This document shows positions 43,482 to 52,677 of a stretch of 64,000 bases of DNA, piece by piece. This DNA comes from Sphingorhabdus pulchriflava (GTDB taxonomy: Bacteria > Pseudomonadota > Alphaproteobacteria > Sphingomonadales > Sphingomonadaceae): contig NZ_QRGP01000001.1 in NCBI RefSeq assembly GCF_003367235.1, positions 1,054,001 through 1,118,000 of the forward strand. Direction: 5' to 3'. Both the position numbers and the translations under genes were made by a program. The notes below the pieces were generated by a model. It did no database searches and was not told the DNA's origin. It saw nothing but the letters and a program-made list of their open reading frames with translations. Numbering within the stretch: position 1 is the first letter of the stretch; each line of letters begins with the position of its first letter.

Positions 43482-43937
43482 ATGCGCACCTATCTGGTTG
43501 TTATTGATGAGACCGAAGAGGCGCGCCTCGCGCTCCGCTTTGCTGCGCGCCGCGCTGCTAAAACCGGCGGCAGTCTGCATATATTGACGCTGGTGGAACG
43601 CGCCGATTTTGTCGCCTGGGGCGGCGTGCAGGCGACGATGGAGGCCGAGAACCGCGAAAAAGCCGAAGAACTGGTGCGTGTGGCCGCAGGCTCGATCTTT
43701 GACGAACTGGGTATCCAGCCCAGCATCACCATCAAGGATGGTGAAGGCGTCGATGTGGTGAAGGACATGCTCGACGAGCATCCGGAAATTGCGGCACTGG
43801 TGCTGGGTGCAGCGGCACAGGGCGCTCCAGGGCCTTTGGTAGCGCACTTTACTGGCACCAATGCGGGATCACTGCCCTGCCCAGTGATGGTGATACCGGG
43901 ATCGCTCAGCGATGCCGCGCTGGATGAATTGAGCTAG
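43482..43937 (+). CDS. Universal stress protein (UspA family)
   Basis: A 151-residue single-domain USP fold. N-terminal YLVVIDETEEARLALRFAARRA and C-terminal LVLGAAAQGAPGPLVAHFTG with SLPCPVMVIPG match the family, although the nucleotide loop GxxG(x9)GS is modified (ATP binding uncertain). It may respond to stress or growth arrest. It is divergent from pdhC, and its stop overlaps convergent rnr by 4 bases. Confidence 0.9.
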   Translation: MRTYLVVIDETEEARLALRFAARRAAKTGGSLHILTLVERADFVAWGGVQATMEAENREKAEELVRVAAGSIFDELGIQPSITIKDGEGVDVVKDMLDEHPEIAALVLGAAAQGAPGPLVAHFTGTNAGSLPCPVMVIPGSLSDAALDELS

Positions 43938-46216
43938 CGCTTTCGCTTCCCCTGATGCCGAATATTCGACGGCCGCCCGCGTTTCCCGGCCATATGCTTG
44001 CCCTTATGCTTCACGCCGGACGGCCGTTGCATCCGTGCTGGCGCATAGCTGCCGCCCTCGGGCAATTCGAAACGTAGTGCGCCCGACACCGGATTGGCCT
44101 CCGCCAAACGCAGTTTGAGGCGCATGCCGGGGCGATATTCGTCGCCGCTATCCTCGCCTGTCAACGTCTGGCTGGCTTCATCATAGTGGAAGCGTTCCGC
44201 CCCCAAAGTTGAGACCGGAACCAAACCATCGCCGCCAATCGACTCTACCGTCGCGAAAAATCCGAAATTTTGCACGCCGGTTATGCGCACATCGACAATC
44301 TGGCCGATCTGCGATGAGAGGAAAGCCGCGACATAGCGGTCAGTCGTCTCGCGTTCGGCCTCCATAGCGCGGCGTTCCGCGCGGCTGATCATTTCCGACG
44401 TAACATCAAGCCGTTCGAAATCCTTGGCCGACAAGCCCGTAACTGGTTTTATCGCCCCATCCCTGGGCGCAGGCATTTCCAGATCATAGGCGCTCACCAG
44501 CGCGCGGTGGACGATCAGGTCGGCATAGCGGCGGATCGGCGAAGTGAAATGCGCGTAGCTGCCCAGTGCCAGCCCGAAATGCCCGGCATTTTGCGGCGTG
44601 TAATAGGCCTGTGTCTGGCTGCGCAGCACCGCTTCCATGATTTGCGGCAGGATTTCATCATGCTCCTGCACCTTGTCGATAATCGCATTGAAGGTTGACG
44701 GGCGCACCACCTGACCCAGCGCAAATTCAAGGTCGAAGGTCTTGAGATAGTCCTTGAGTGCGACCAGCTTCTCGCGCGCGGGCGGTTCGTGGACGCGGTA
44801 GATCAGCGGGGATTTCTTTTCTTCCAACGCCTTTGCCGCCGCGACATTGGCCGCGATCATGAAATCCTCGATCACCTGGTGCGCGTCTAGATGCTCGCGT
44901 ACAGCAACGCCGACAACCCTGCCCTCATCGTCGAGCGTGATGCGCCGTTCGGGCAGGTTGAGCTCCAACGGCCCACGCCGGTTTCTGGCTTTTTTGAGCA
45001 AGTCCCAGCACGCCCACAGCGGCTTGAGCGCCGGTTCGAGCATCGGATGCGCCAGCTTCCCGTCAATCGCATCCTGCGCATCCTGATAGGGAATATTGGC
45101 GGAAATCCGCGTGATTGCGCGGGTGAAACGCCATGACGTCACTTGCCCGCCTGCATCGATCTGCATGTGACAAGCGAGCACCGCGCGGTCTTCGCCTTCC
45201 CGCAGCGAACATTTGTCCGACGACAATGCATGCGGTAGCATCGGGACGACGCGATCGGGGAAATAGACGCTGTTCCCGCGCTTTGCGGCTTCGCGGTCGA
45301 GCGCGCTGCCGGGGCGTACGTAATAACTGACATCAGCTATTGCGACAATCGCTTTGAAACCATTTATGTTTTTGGGATCGTCATCCGGCGTCGCCCAAAC
45401 CGCGTCGTCAAAATCGCGTGCATCTCTGGGGTCGATGGCGATGATCGGCAAATGCCGCAGGTCTTCGCGTTTGTCGGTGGTGACTGACAGGTCATGGACC
45501 TTCTTTGCCTCGGCCTCGACCTCTTCAGGAATTTCAAACGGGATGCCGAATTTGTAGATAGCAATCAGGCTGAAACTGCGCGGAGCAAAGGGATCGCCGA
45601 GAACATCGGTAACACGTGCTTTCTTCTGCCCTGCCCGACCGCCAAGTTCGGCCAGCACCAGATCACCCGGCTGTGCCTCACCGATTTCGAACAAGGGAAT
45701 ATCGAAACGCGCCTTCTTATCAGTCGATTTCAGCCAGAAACGGCCATTGTCGCTTTCCTCGACCACACCCATGACTTGCTCGCTCGCCTTGGCGAGTTTC
45801 TTCATCGGGTGCGCGATCCAGCCTTTTCCGGCCTCTTCGGTGCGCGCAAGGATGCGATCACCGATGCCAAGCGCGCCTTTGCGCCCACGTTCGATGACAC
45901 GGAGCTTGGGCAGAGGAATCCCATCGGCCTCCCAGCGTTCGGGAATGGCGATCAGCTGGTTACCGTCGATATCAACGATCTTGAGCACGGTTACGCGTGG
46001 AACGCCGCCCATCTTATGGAATGCTCGGCCCGGGGCAGCGTCGATCAGCCCTTCGTCGGTCATGTCCTTGAGCAGGGCTTTCAGCGCAATCTTGTCGCTA
46101 CCGTGCAAGCCAAAGGCGCGGGATATCTCCCGCTTGCCTGCAGGCTCTTTGGATTGCTCTATGAACTCGAGGATTTGCTCGCGTGTCGGAAGACCTGAAG
46201 GGCGTTTCCGGCTCAA
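43934..46216 (-). CDS. rnr: Ribonuclease R
   Basis: A 760-residue 3'-5' exoribonuclease able to degrade structured RNA. A winged-helix N-terminal domain (about 10-80) and cold-shock domains precede the RNB catalytic domain with IAIDPRDARDFDDAVWA (Asp cluster). The S1 domain (about 640-725, VDVRITGVQNFGFFATVES) is followed by a basic tail (KHKGKHMAGKRGRPSN). Length fits RNase R rather than RNase II. It overlaps the DUF805 gene by 4 bases. Confidence 0.96.
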   Translation of the reverse strand: MSRKRPSGLPTREQILEFIEQSKEPAGKREISRAFGLHGSDKIALKALLKDMTDEGLIDAAPGRAFHKMGGVPRVTVLKIVDIDGNQLIAIPERWEADGIPLPKLRVIERGRKGALGIGDRILARTEEAGKGWIAHPMKKLAKASEQVMGVVEESDNGRFWLKSTDKKARFDIPLFEIGEAQPGDLVLAELGGRAGQKKARVTDVLGDPFAPRSFSLIAIYKFGIPFEIPEEVEAEAKKVHDLSVTTDKREDLRHLPIIAIDPRDARDFDDAVWATPDDDPKNINGFKAIVAIADVSYYVRPGSALDREAAKRGNSVYFPDRVVPMLPHALSSDKCSLREGEDRAVLACHMQIDAGGQVTSWRFTRAITRISANIPYQDAQDAIDGKLAHPMLEPALKPLWACWDLLKKARNRRGPLELNLPERRITLDDEGRVVGVAVREHLDAHQVIEDFMIAANVAAAKALEEKKSPLIYRVHEPPAREKLVALKDYLKTFDLEFALGQVVRPSTFNAIIDKVQEHDEILPQIMEAVLRSQTQAYYTPQNAGHFGLALGSYAHFTSPIRRYADLIVHRALVSAYDLEMPAPRDGAIKPVTGLSAKDFERLDVTSEMISRAERRAMEAERETTDRYVAAFLSSQIGQIVDVRITGVQNFGFFATVESIGGDGLVPVSTLGAERFHYDEASQTLTGEDSGDEYRPGMRLKLRLAEANPVSGALRFELPEGGSYAPARMQRPSGVKHKGKHMAGKRGRPSNIRHQGKRKR

Positions 46217-46818
46217 CTTTCCTCATCCATGTCTCGGCGGCCAAATCGATTTTCACCCGCAGTTCCCGAACGTAAAAGCAAAAAGACTACAAAGCCGAGT
46301 GTAGCCATATATATCAGATTGTTTGCAAAACCCATGAAGAACCAACCAAAATCGGGCTCTGACGCTGAATTAAAATTCTGAAACACCAAAGCCATAAGCC
46401 AAAGGCCACCGAACAAAAACGGCATCGGCAGCAAAATCCACGCTCCGGTTCGATTGGTATCGTGAAGGCGACGAACAGCCGCTGCTGCAAGCAAGCCAAT
46501 TGAAACCACAGCGATGGCTGATATCCAATTGAGTAAATATCCAAAGTCTGGACCAACCCCGGCCGCACCATCCTTGATCGAAACCGAATAGCCGCCGGGA
46601 CCTGCTGAAACTGTTACCTTATCAGGGTGTTGGGCGGCGTACTGATTGATATCGCCAAAAGTTCGGGTCAATTCCATGCTCATTACGACCGACCAAAATC
46701 CGAAAGCGATCAGGGCAACAAATATTGCGTAAAACCAGAAATCGGTTCGACTGCTTCGTCCTTGGAAATCGAACAAGCCTGCTAATCCGCGCTTTATCTC
46801 TACCCACGCCCTGAGCAT
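46213..46818 (-). CDS. DUF805 family membrane protein
   Basis: A 201-residue inner-membrane protein of the DUF805 type: LFDFQGRSSRTDFWFYAIF opens the family domain, and LLAAAVRRLHDTNRTGAW is the characteristic basic loop. About four to five hydrophobic helices are seen. A 50-residue segment after helix 1 is unusually long for the family. Start ATG 46818 overlaps the proS stop, so it is coupled to proS; rnr follows with a 4-base overlap. Function unknown. Confidence 0.85.
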   Translation of the reverse strand: MLRAWVEIKRGLAGLFDFQGRSSRTDFWFYAIFVALIAFGFWSVVMSMELTRTFGDINQYAAQHPDKVTVSAGPGGYSVSIKDGAAGVGPDFGYLLNWISAIAVVSIGLLAAAAVRRLHDTNRTGAWILLPMPFLFGGLWLMALVFQNFNSASEPDFGWFFMGFANNLIYMATLGFVVFLLLRSGTAGENRFGRRDMDEES

Positions 46819-48344
46819 CAGTATGTCCGTCCTATCAGCATACGCTCGACCGCAGGCTCGCCGGTGAAGAAGCATTTGCCGTCGACCGGTGCGGCATCAA
46901 GCGGCGTGTTGCGCATGGTGAGCTTCAATGCCTTCAACTGCTCGACAATCTTGTCGAGCGCTGCGCCGGTGGGGCGAGCCCATTGCACTTCGACCCAGCC
47001 AGCGAACTTCGCTTCATCACCTTTGAAATGCGCCGCCAGATCGGTGACTTCACGCGCGATATTGGCTTCGAGCCGCGCCTTGGCTTCGCTGTGGAGCGTC
47101 GTCTGGATATCCTCGAGCATGCCTGCGGCCTGCGCGACGAAATCATCCTTGGGTGTAAATGCAGTGTTGAGCTTGCCATCATCCTTGTACAACCGGTCAC
47201 GGCGCAGCACGGCGGCCTTGCCCTCGGATACATCGCGCGGCCCTACCTCGACAATGATCGGCGCACCTTTTTTCACCCAGGCCCATCGCTTGTTCGACGC
47301 CTTGGCAGCCTTGGTATCGAGCAGCACGCGCACAGGTTCGCCAAAGGCCGACAACGCGCCCAGTTCTCTCCAGAGTTCACGGCAATAATCTAGCACGGCG
47401 GCATCGCCATCATCGTCGCGCAACATGGGAACGATCACGATCTGCCACGGCGCAATTTGCGGCGGGCAGCGCAAGCCATCATCATCGCCATGCGTCATGA
47501 TCACGCCGCCGATCATCCGGGTTGAAACGCCCCAGCTGGTGGTGTGGGCGAACTGCTGTCCGCCCTCTTTGTCCTGATATTTGATGCCCGCAGCCTCGGC
47601 AAAGCCGGTGCCCAGATAATGCGAGGTGCCGGCCTGCAGCGCCTTGCCATCCTGCATCATCGCCTCAATCGAATAAGTCGCGACGGCGCCGGGGAAGCGC
47701 TCATTTTCGGGCTTCTCACCCGCCACCACCGGCATTGCCAACGGACCTTCGGCAAAGGCCCGATACATTTCCAGTGCGCGCATTGTCTCTTTCATCGCGT
47801 CTTCGCGATCGACATGCGCGGTATGCCCTTCCTGCCAAAGAAACTCACTGGTGCGCAGGAACATGCGGGTGCGCATTTCCCAGCGCACGACATTGGCCCA
47901 TTGGTTGACCAACAAAGGCAGATCGCGCCAGCTCTGTACCCAGCGGCTCATCGCCGCACCGATCACGGTTTCAGATGTCGGGCGCACAACCAACGGCTCT
48001 TCCAACTTCGATTCCGGATCGGGGATCAGCTTGCCCTTGCCGTCGCCAACGAGGCGATGATGGGTAACCACAGCCATTTCCTTGGCAAAGCCTTCAACAT
48101 GGTCAGCTTCCTTTTCGAAGAAGGAGAGCGGAATGAAGAGCGGGAAATAGCAATTTTCGACGCCGGCTTTCTTGATTTCGGCGTCCATCAGCTTCTGGAT
48201 GCGTTCCCACATGCCATAGCCCCAGGGGCGGATGACCATGCAGCCGCGTACGCCGGATTCTTCAGCAAGATCGGCTTCGGAAATAACCTCCTGATACCAG
48301 GCGGCGAAATTTTGTTGGCGGGTAACGGAAAGCGCGTGTTTCAT
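46818..48344 (-). CDS. proS: Prolyl-tRNA synthetase, eukaryote/archaea-like type
   Basis: A 508-residue class II synthetase charging tRNA-Pro. Motif 2 appears in RWEMRTRMFLRTSEFLWQEGHTAH and motif 3 in GLRCPPQIAPWQIVIVP. It lacks the bacterial editing insertion and ends with a C-terminal domain closing in a tyrosine (LIGRTY), the hallmarks of the archaeal/eukaryal form that also occurs in some bacteria. The start is ATG 48344. It lies in an operon with phaR upstream and DUF805/rnr downstream. Confidence 0.96.
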   Translation of the reverse strand: MKHALSVTRQQNFAAWYQEVISEADLAEESGVRGCMVIRPWGYGMWERIQKLMDAEIKKAGVENCYFPLFIPLSFFEKEADHVEGFAKEMAVVTHHRLVGDGKGKLIPDPESKLEEPLVVRPTSETVIGAAMSRWVQSWRDLPLLVNQWANVVRWEMRTRMFLRTSEFLWQEGHTAHVDREDAMKETMRALEMYRAFAEGPLAMPVVAGEKPENERFPGAVATYSIEAMMQDGKALQAGTSHYLGTGFAEAAGIKYQDKEGGQQFAHTTSWGVSTRMIGGVIMTHGDDDGLRCPPQIAPWQIVIVPMLRDDDGDAAVLDYCRELWRELGALSAFGEPVRVLLDTKAAKASNKRWAWVKKGAPIIVEVGPRDVSEGKAAVLRRDRLYKDDGKLNTAFTPKDDFVAQAAGMLEDIQTTLHSEAKARLEANIAREVTDLAAHFKGDEAKFAGWVEVQWARPTGAALDKIVEQLKALKLTMRNTPLDAAPVDGKCFFTGEPAVERMLIGRTY

Positions 48345-48392
48345 GGCCCAGCCCCTAGCGGCTTGGCCGGGCATCCGCAACCGTGCGGCAGC

Positions 48393-48953
48393 CTAGTCTT
48401 TGGAGAGTCTGTCGATCTTCGCCTGCAACTCGGCCATCTGGCGTTTCAGATCGTCGAGGTTTTCGTCAGACTTTTCTTTTTTGCCGCCCAGATTACCGAG
48501 ATTGGGAACCAACGCATCGCGCGCGGCACGCATCATTTCGATATTCTGCTTGGCGATGTGACCAAATGGGCCGGAAGTCAGCGCATTTTCGATGACATCC
48601 TGAACCTGTTTCTGGTTTTTGCGGAAATTGTCCATCGAGCTTTCGAGGAATTGCGGGACGAGGCCCTGCATCGAATCCCCGTAAAGCGCGATAATCTGGC
48701 GTAGGAAGTTAACTGGCAGCATGCTCTTGCCGCCATTTTCTTCTTCCATGATGATCTGGGTCAGAACGCTGTGAGTGATGTCCTCACCTGTTTTGGCATC
48801 GAGCACTTTGAATTCAACATCCTTGCGCGTCAGTTCGGCAAGAAAGTCGAGTGTAATATATTTCGAAGACTGGGTGTTGTAGAGCCGTCGGTTCGCATAT
48901 TTCTTGATGATGACGGGATCGCCGTCCTGCCCCGATGATGCCTTGCGTGCCAT
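48393..48953 (-). CDS. phaR: Polyhydroxyalkanoate synthesis repressor PhaR
   Basis: A 186-residue regulator that binds DNA and PHB granules. The N-terminal PHB/PHA-accumulation DNA-binding domain (IIKKYANRRLYNTQSSKYI) and two granule-associated segments (about 70-130) are visible, with a C-terminal coiled coil (LDDLKRQMAELQAKIDRLSKD). No PHA synthase gene is in the window. Start ATG 48953 has GGGGA nine bases upstream. proS starts 48 bases downstream. Confidence 0.94.
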   Translation of the reverse strand: MARKASSGQDGDPVIIKKYANRRLYNTQSSKYITLDFLAELTRKDVEFKVLDAKTGEDITHSVLTQIIMEEENGGKSMLPVNFLRQIIALYGDSMQGLVPQFLESSMDNFRKNQKQVQDVIENALTSGPFGHIAKQNIEMMRAARDALVPNLGNLGGKKEKSDENLDDLKRQMAELQAKIDRLSKD

Positions 48954-49383
48954 ATGTATAAATCCCCGGATCTTCCAGTCGTCCCTAGCGCAGCCTTTGG
49001 TGCACCGCAACATTGATGCTGCTTTACCCATCGTCCCAGATTTTGGATGATTCGACACAAATTCTATTTCGAACAACGATTTCATTCATCTGCAAGCAAA
49101 TCCGCCAAATTTTGCGTGCAGCTTCGTTCCAATCGCCGTTCGCTCGGATATGATGCTTGCTTTCGCAAAAACGGGCTTTGTTGCAATTTAGTTACAATTG
49201 TTATCGCTTTGAGTGCAACTACATTGCTATATGCCTTTTGAAATAGGTTTTTGACTGCTGTGGCGCATTGGCAACAGAGGTAAAAAATACGTCTTAGTAT
49301 ATCAGATGCCATTGCATCCGGCATTCCGCTGCGCTTATCGGGGCCGATTAATCCATAATGAATTCTCAACTGGGGAGCTTTTC
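48954..49383. other. 430-base intergenic region upstream of the TonB receptor gene
   Basis: It separates divergent phaR and the TonB-dependent receptor. It is more AT-rich than its surroundings. There is no convincing ORF. I could not assign a promoter with confidence: TTGACT at 49251 and several TATA-like tracts occur, but spacings are poor. The receptor Shine-Dalgarno sequence is GGGGAG at 49372-49377. Confidence 0.6.
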
Positions 49384-52300
49384 ATGAAGAAGACTCGTTT
49401 AATGGTAACCGGTTCGATTGTCGGACTGGCAATGCTGAGCGTGCAACCTGCATTCGCTCAGTCGGCATCTCCCGATGCACAGGCAGATGAAGATGAAGAA
49501 GAGGTAGCGGAAGAAGACAACGCTCCTATTCTGGTTACCGGTTCGCGCATTTCGCGCCCGACGCTGGAATCGCCGGTGCCTGTCACATCGGTTACTGCGG
49601 AAGAACTGCTTTCGGGTGGTAATCTCTCGGTCGGCGATGCCTTGAACGATCTTCCCTCGCTGCGTTCGACATTCAGCCAGTCAAACTCGACCCGCTTCAT
49701 CGGCACGGCCGGTCTGAACATCCTCGACCTTCGCGGTCTTGGCACGGCGCGTACTTTGACCCTGGTTAATGGCCGCCGCCATGTGACAGTTTCGCCCGGT
49801 GACTACACCGTCGACGTGAACACAATCCCGAGCGAACTGATCGAACGTATTGACGTTGTGACCGGCGGCAACTCGGCCATTTACGGTTCGGATGCGATTG
49901 CAGGCGTTGTCAACTTCGTACTGAAGAAGGATTTCGACGGTCTGCGTCTGACGGGTCAGGGCGGCGTTTCCAGCCGTGGTGACCGTGGCTCCTATTTCGG
50001 TGCGCTTACCTGGGGTAAGAATTTCGCCGACGGTCGCGGTAACATCGCGATCGCTGCAGAATATTCGAAGTCAGAACCGATCAAGTTCACCGGTCGTGAC
50101 TATCTGACCGGTGCGTTTTCGGGTCGTAAGCAGTTCAACATCACTGAAATCACGTCTGGTGAATTTCCCTATGGTGATGGCATCTTCGACAACGCGTTTT
50201 TCACCAACATCCGCAACAACAATATTTCCGACGGTGGCCTCGTAACCGGTCTTTGCAACGCTGTAGCTGTTCTGGGTAATCCGCTGCGCTGCTCGCCCGG
50301 TTCGACTGCTGCTGCATCGGCAGGTACTTCCTACGTATTCGATGAAGGCGGCAACCTGATTGTAAACCCGATCACACGCGACCTGCGCTTGATTGGTTCG
50401 GGCAACGCTGTTGGTGGATTGGGTTCGACCCTTTCAAACTATGGCGACCTGATCCCTGAAATCGAACGGAAGTCGATTAACCTGCTTGCGCATTTCGACG
50501 TTTCGGATGGCTTCCGTCCGTTCCTCGAAGCGAAATATGTCGATCTGAACGTATTCTCGGAAACCAGCCCCAGCTTCGTTCAGGGCGGATTCCTTGGTAC
50601 CGTGAGCTGCTCCAATCCGTTTGTGACCGCACAGAACCTTGCCGTATTGCAGGGGGCTGGCCGTTGCGCGTTGCCGACTTCGACATTTGCGCTTAACCGC
50701 AACAACGTCGACCTGGGTATCCGCTCGGAAGACAATAAGCGCGAAACATGGCGCATTGTTGTTGGTGCAGAAGGCACTTTCAACGACGACTGGAAATATG
50801 AAGTTGCGTTAAACTACGGCAAACTGGACGGCCGCACAGTTTCGTTGAACAACCTGCAACTGTTTAACGCTGACGGATCATTCGGTCCTTACCTGAATGC
50901 GTTTGACGCCGTTCTCGCACCTGTTGGTTTCTCGGGAACAAACTTTGTGAACAACGCTGCAGGTCAGCGCGTTATCTGCCGTGTCAACGCAGTGACCAAT
51001 GTGGACTCATCTTGCGTACCGTTGAACCTGCTCGGCAATGGCCGCAACGATCCGCGTGCTATCGACTATGTCATGACCGATAGCTTCTATGGTCAGAAAG
51101 CCAGCCAGTTTGTTGCCTCGGCGTTTGTTGGCGGCGACTTCTCTGAACTGTTCGAACTTCCTGGCGGCCCGATCGCATTTGCATTGGGTGCTGAGTATCG
51201 TGAAGAAAAGGGCAGCATTTCCGTCGACGAGTTGACGTCGTCGGACGCTACGTTCCTCACCGCTCTTCAACCGATCAAATATCCCAAGCTGACGGTGAAA
51301 GAAGCCTTTGCCGAATTGAACATTCCTCTGCTGCGTGACATGCCGTTTGCCCAGCTGCTGGAATTCGGTGCTGCAGCCCGTATTTCGGACTATAACAACG
51401 CAGCCGGTTCGACCAAGGCCTATAACTTCACGGGCATTTGGGCTCCGATCGAAGACATCAAGTTCCGCGCTGCTTACTCACGCTCGGTACGTGTTCCGAC
51501 CCAGTCGGCATTGTTCGATCCTTTGGGACAGAACTTTGCGACAATCGCTGACCCTTGCGATATTTTGAACATCGGTCTGGGTGCCAACCGTGCAGCGAAC
51601 TGTGCTGCCGCTGGCGTACCCGTCGGCTTCGTTAACACGCCTGCTCGCTCGGCTACGCTGAGCATTGAACAGGGCGGCAACCCGCTTCTCGAAGAAGAAA
51701 AGTCGGACAGCTACACTGTTGGTGTTGTTATCGAACCCAGCTTCGCACCGGGTTTCTCGATCACCGTCGACTATTATGACATCAAGGTTCAGAACCTGAT
51801 TGCATTCCCGACGGCAAATTTGATCCTCAATGCTTGCTATGACTCGGCCAGCATTGTCGGCAACCCCTATTGTGCGCAGGTTAACCGCCTCCCCGGCGGT
51901 CTGTTCGACGATCCTGCTGTGACCGTGTTCCCTGCAAACTTTGCAAAGTTCACGACCAAGGGTCTAGACGTCGATCTGGCCTACAACCACAGCTTCGACA
52001 ATGGCGACCGGTTGACCTATCGCGTCATTGGTTCGTGGCTCCGTGACCGTTCACAGTACACCGATCCTGCCGATCCGCGTTTCCGCAACCGCTTGCATGG
52101 CGAATTGGGTGATCCGATCTGGGAGCTGGGTTCGAGCTTCTCATACAAGCACAAGGACCTGACCCTTCGCTACGAATTCCGCTACATCGGCCCGCAAGCC
52201 GTTGGTACGTGGGAATCGCAGCATGCAATGGTAAACCCCTGCCCCGCAAACGGTCTTACCGGCTTTGCAGCCGGAAACGCAGCTGGTCAGCCGACCACTT

Positions 52301-52551
52301 GCACGCCGTTTGAACTTGCTCTGCTTGGTCCGCTCAATGCCGACCAGTTCCCCGAGAAGTACTACAAGGCACAGCATTTCCACGACCTTCGCCTGAACTG
52401 GGAAGTGAACGACAAGGTTTCGTTCTACACCGGCGTGGATAATGTGTTCGACCGTAAGCCGCCGCGCGGCCTGCTCGGTACGGGTGCTGGCTCGGGCATC
52501 TTTGATGCCACCGGCCGTTACTTCTACGCAGGTGTTCGTGCCGACTTCTAA
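49384..52551 (+). CDS. TonB-dependent outer-membrane receptor, substrate unknown
   Basis: A 1055-residue outer-membrane receptor. The signal peptide (MKKTRLMVTGSIVGLAMLSVQPAFA) is followed by an acidic stretch (DEDEEEVAEED), then the plug (about 45-170; VTGSRISRPTLESPVPV, LDLRGLGTARTLTLVNGRR, TGGNSAIYGSDAIAGVVNFV) and a 22-strand barrel ending in the aromatic YFYAGVRADF. GGGGAG precedes the ATG. No partner peptidase, transporter or TonB gene is adjacent, so the substrate cannot be inferred. A strong terminator follows. The ORF is very biased to a few codons, as in highly expressed genes. Confidence 0.93.
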   Translation: MKKTRLMVTGSIVGLAMLSVQPAFAQSASPDAQADEDEEEVAEEDNAPILVTGSRISRPTLESPVPVTSVTAEELLSGGNLSVGDALNDLPSLRSTFSQSNSTRFIGTAGLNILDLRGLGTARTLTLVNGRRHVTVSPGDYTVDVNTIPSELIERIDVVTGGNSAIYGSDAIAGVVNFVLKKDFDGLRLTGQGGVSSRGDRGSYFGALTWGKNFADGRGNIAIAAEYSKSEPIKFTGRDYLTGAFSGRKQFNITEITSGEFPYGDGIFDNAFFTNIRNNNISDGGLVTGLCNAVAVLGNPLRCSPGSTAAASAGTSYVFDEGGNLIVNPITRDLRLIGSGNAVGGLGSTLSNYGDLIPEIERKSINLLAHFDVSDGFRPFLEAKYVDLNVFSETSPSFVQGGFLGTVSCSNPFVTAQNLAVLQGAGRCALPTSTFALNRNNVDLGIRSEDNKRETWRIVVGAEGTFNDDWKYEVALNYGKLDGRTVSLNNLQLFNADGSFGPYLNAFDAVLAPVGFSGTNFVNNAAGQRVICRVNAVTNVDSSCVPLNLLGNGRNDPRAIDYVMTDSFYGQKASQFVASAFVGGDFSELFELPGGPIAFALGAEYREEKGSISVDELTSSDATFLTALQPIKYPKLTVKEAFAELNIPLLRDMPFAQLLEFGAAARISDYNNAAGSTKAYNFTGIWAPIEDIKFRAAYSRSVRVPTQSALFDPLGQNFATIADPCDILNIGLGANRAANCAAAGVPVGFVNTPARSATLSIEQGGNPLLEEEKSDSYTVGVVIEPSFAPGFSITVDYYDIKVQNLIAFPTANLILNACYDSASIVGNPYCAQVNRLPGGLFDDPAVTVFPANFAKFTTKGLDVDLAYNHSFDNGDRLTYRVIGSWLRDRSQYTDPADPRFRNRLHGELGDPIWELGSSFSYKHKDLTLRYEFRYIGPQAVGTWESQHAMVNPCPANGLTGFAAGNAAGQPTTCTPFELALLGPLNADQFPEKYYKAQHFHDLRLNWEVNDKVSFYTGVDNVFDRKPPRGLLGTGAGSGIFDATGRYFYAGVRADF

Positions 52552-52574
52552 GTCGACGAGAATGTGACAAACGG

Positions 52575-52605
52575 AAAGGGCGCCTTTATCGGCGCCCTTT
52601 TTGTT
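52575..52605 (+). terminator. Strong Rho-independent terminator of the TonB receptor gene
   Basis: AAAGGGCGCC pairs with GGCGCCCTTT across a 6-base loop, followed by more T residues. It stands 24 bases after the stop codon and, being symmetric, may also serve convergent alr. Confidence 0.9.
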
Positions 52606-52677
52606 TTGGCCTGATCGGATTGAATGAAATTGTGCGGATAGCATTCCGCACTCTCAGTCTAAGCTTTTCAGCTGGCT

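Noticed and set aside
47544-48704. A 386-codon open frame on the plus strand
   Set aside because: Antisense shadow of proS and phaR; composition is His/Arg-rich and no domain is recognisable.
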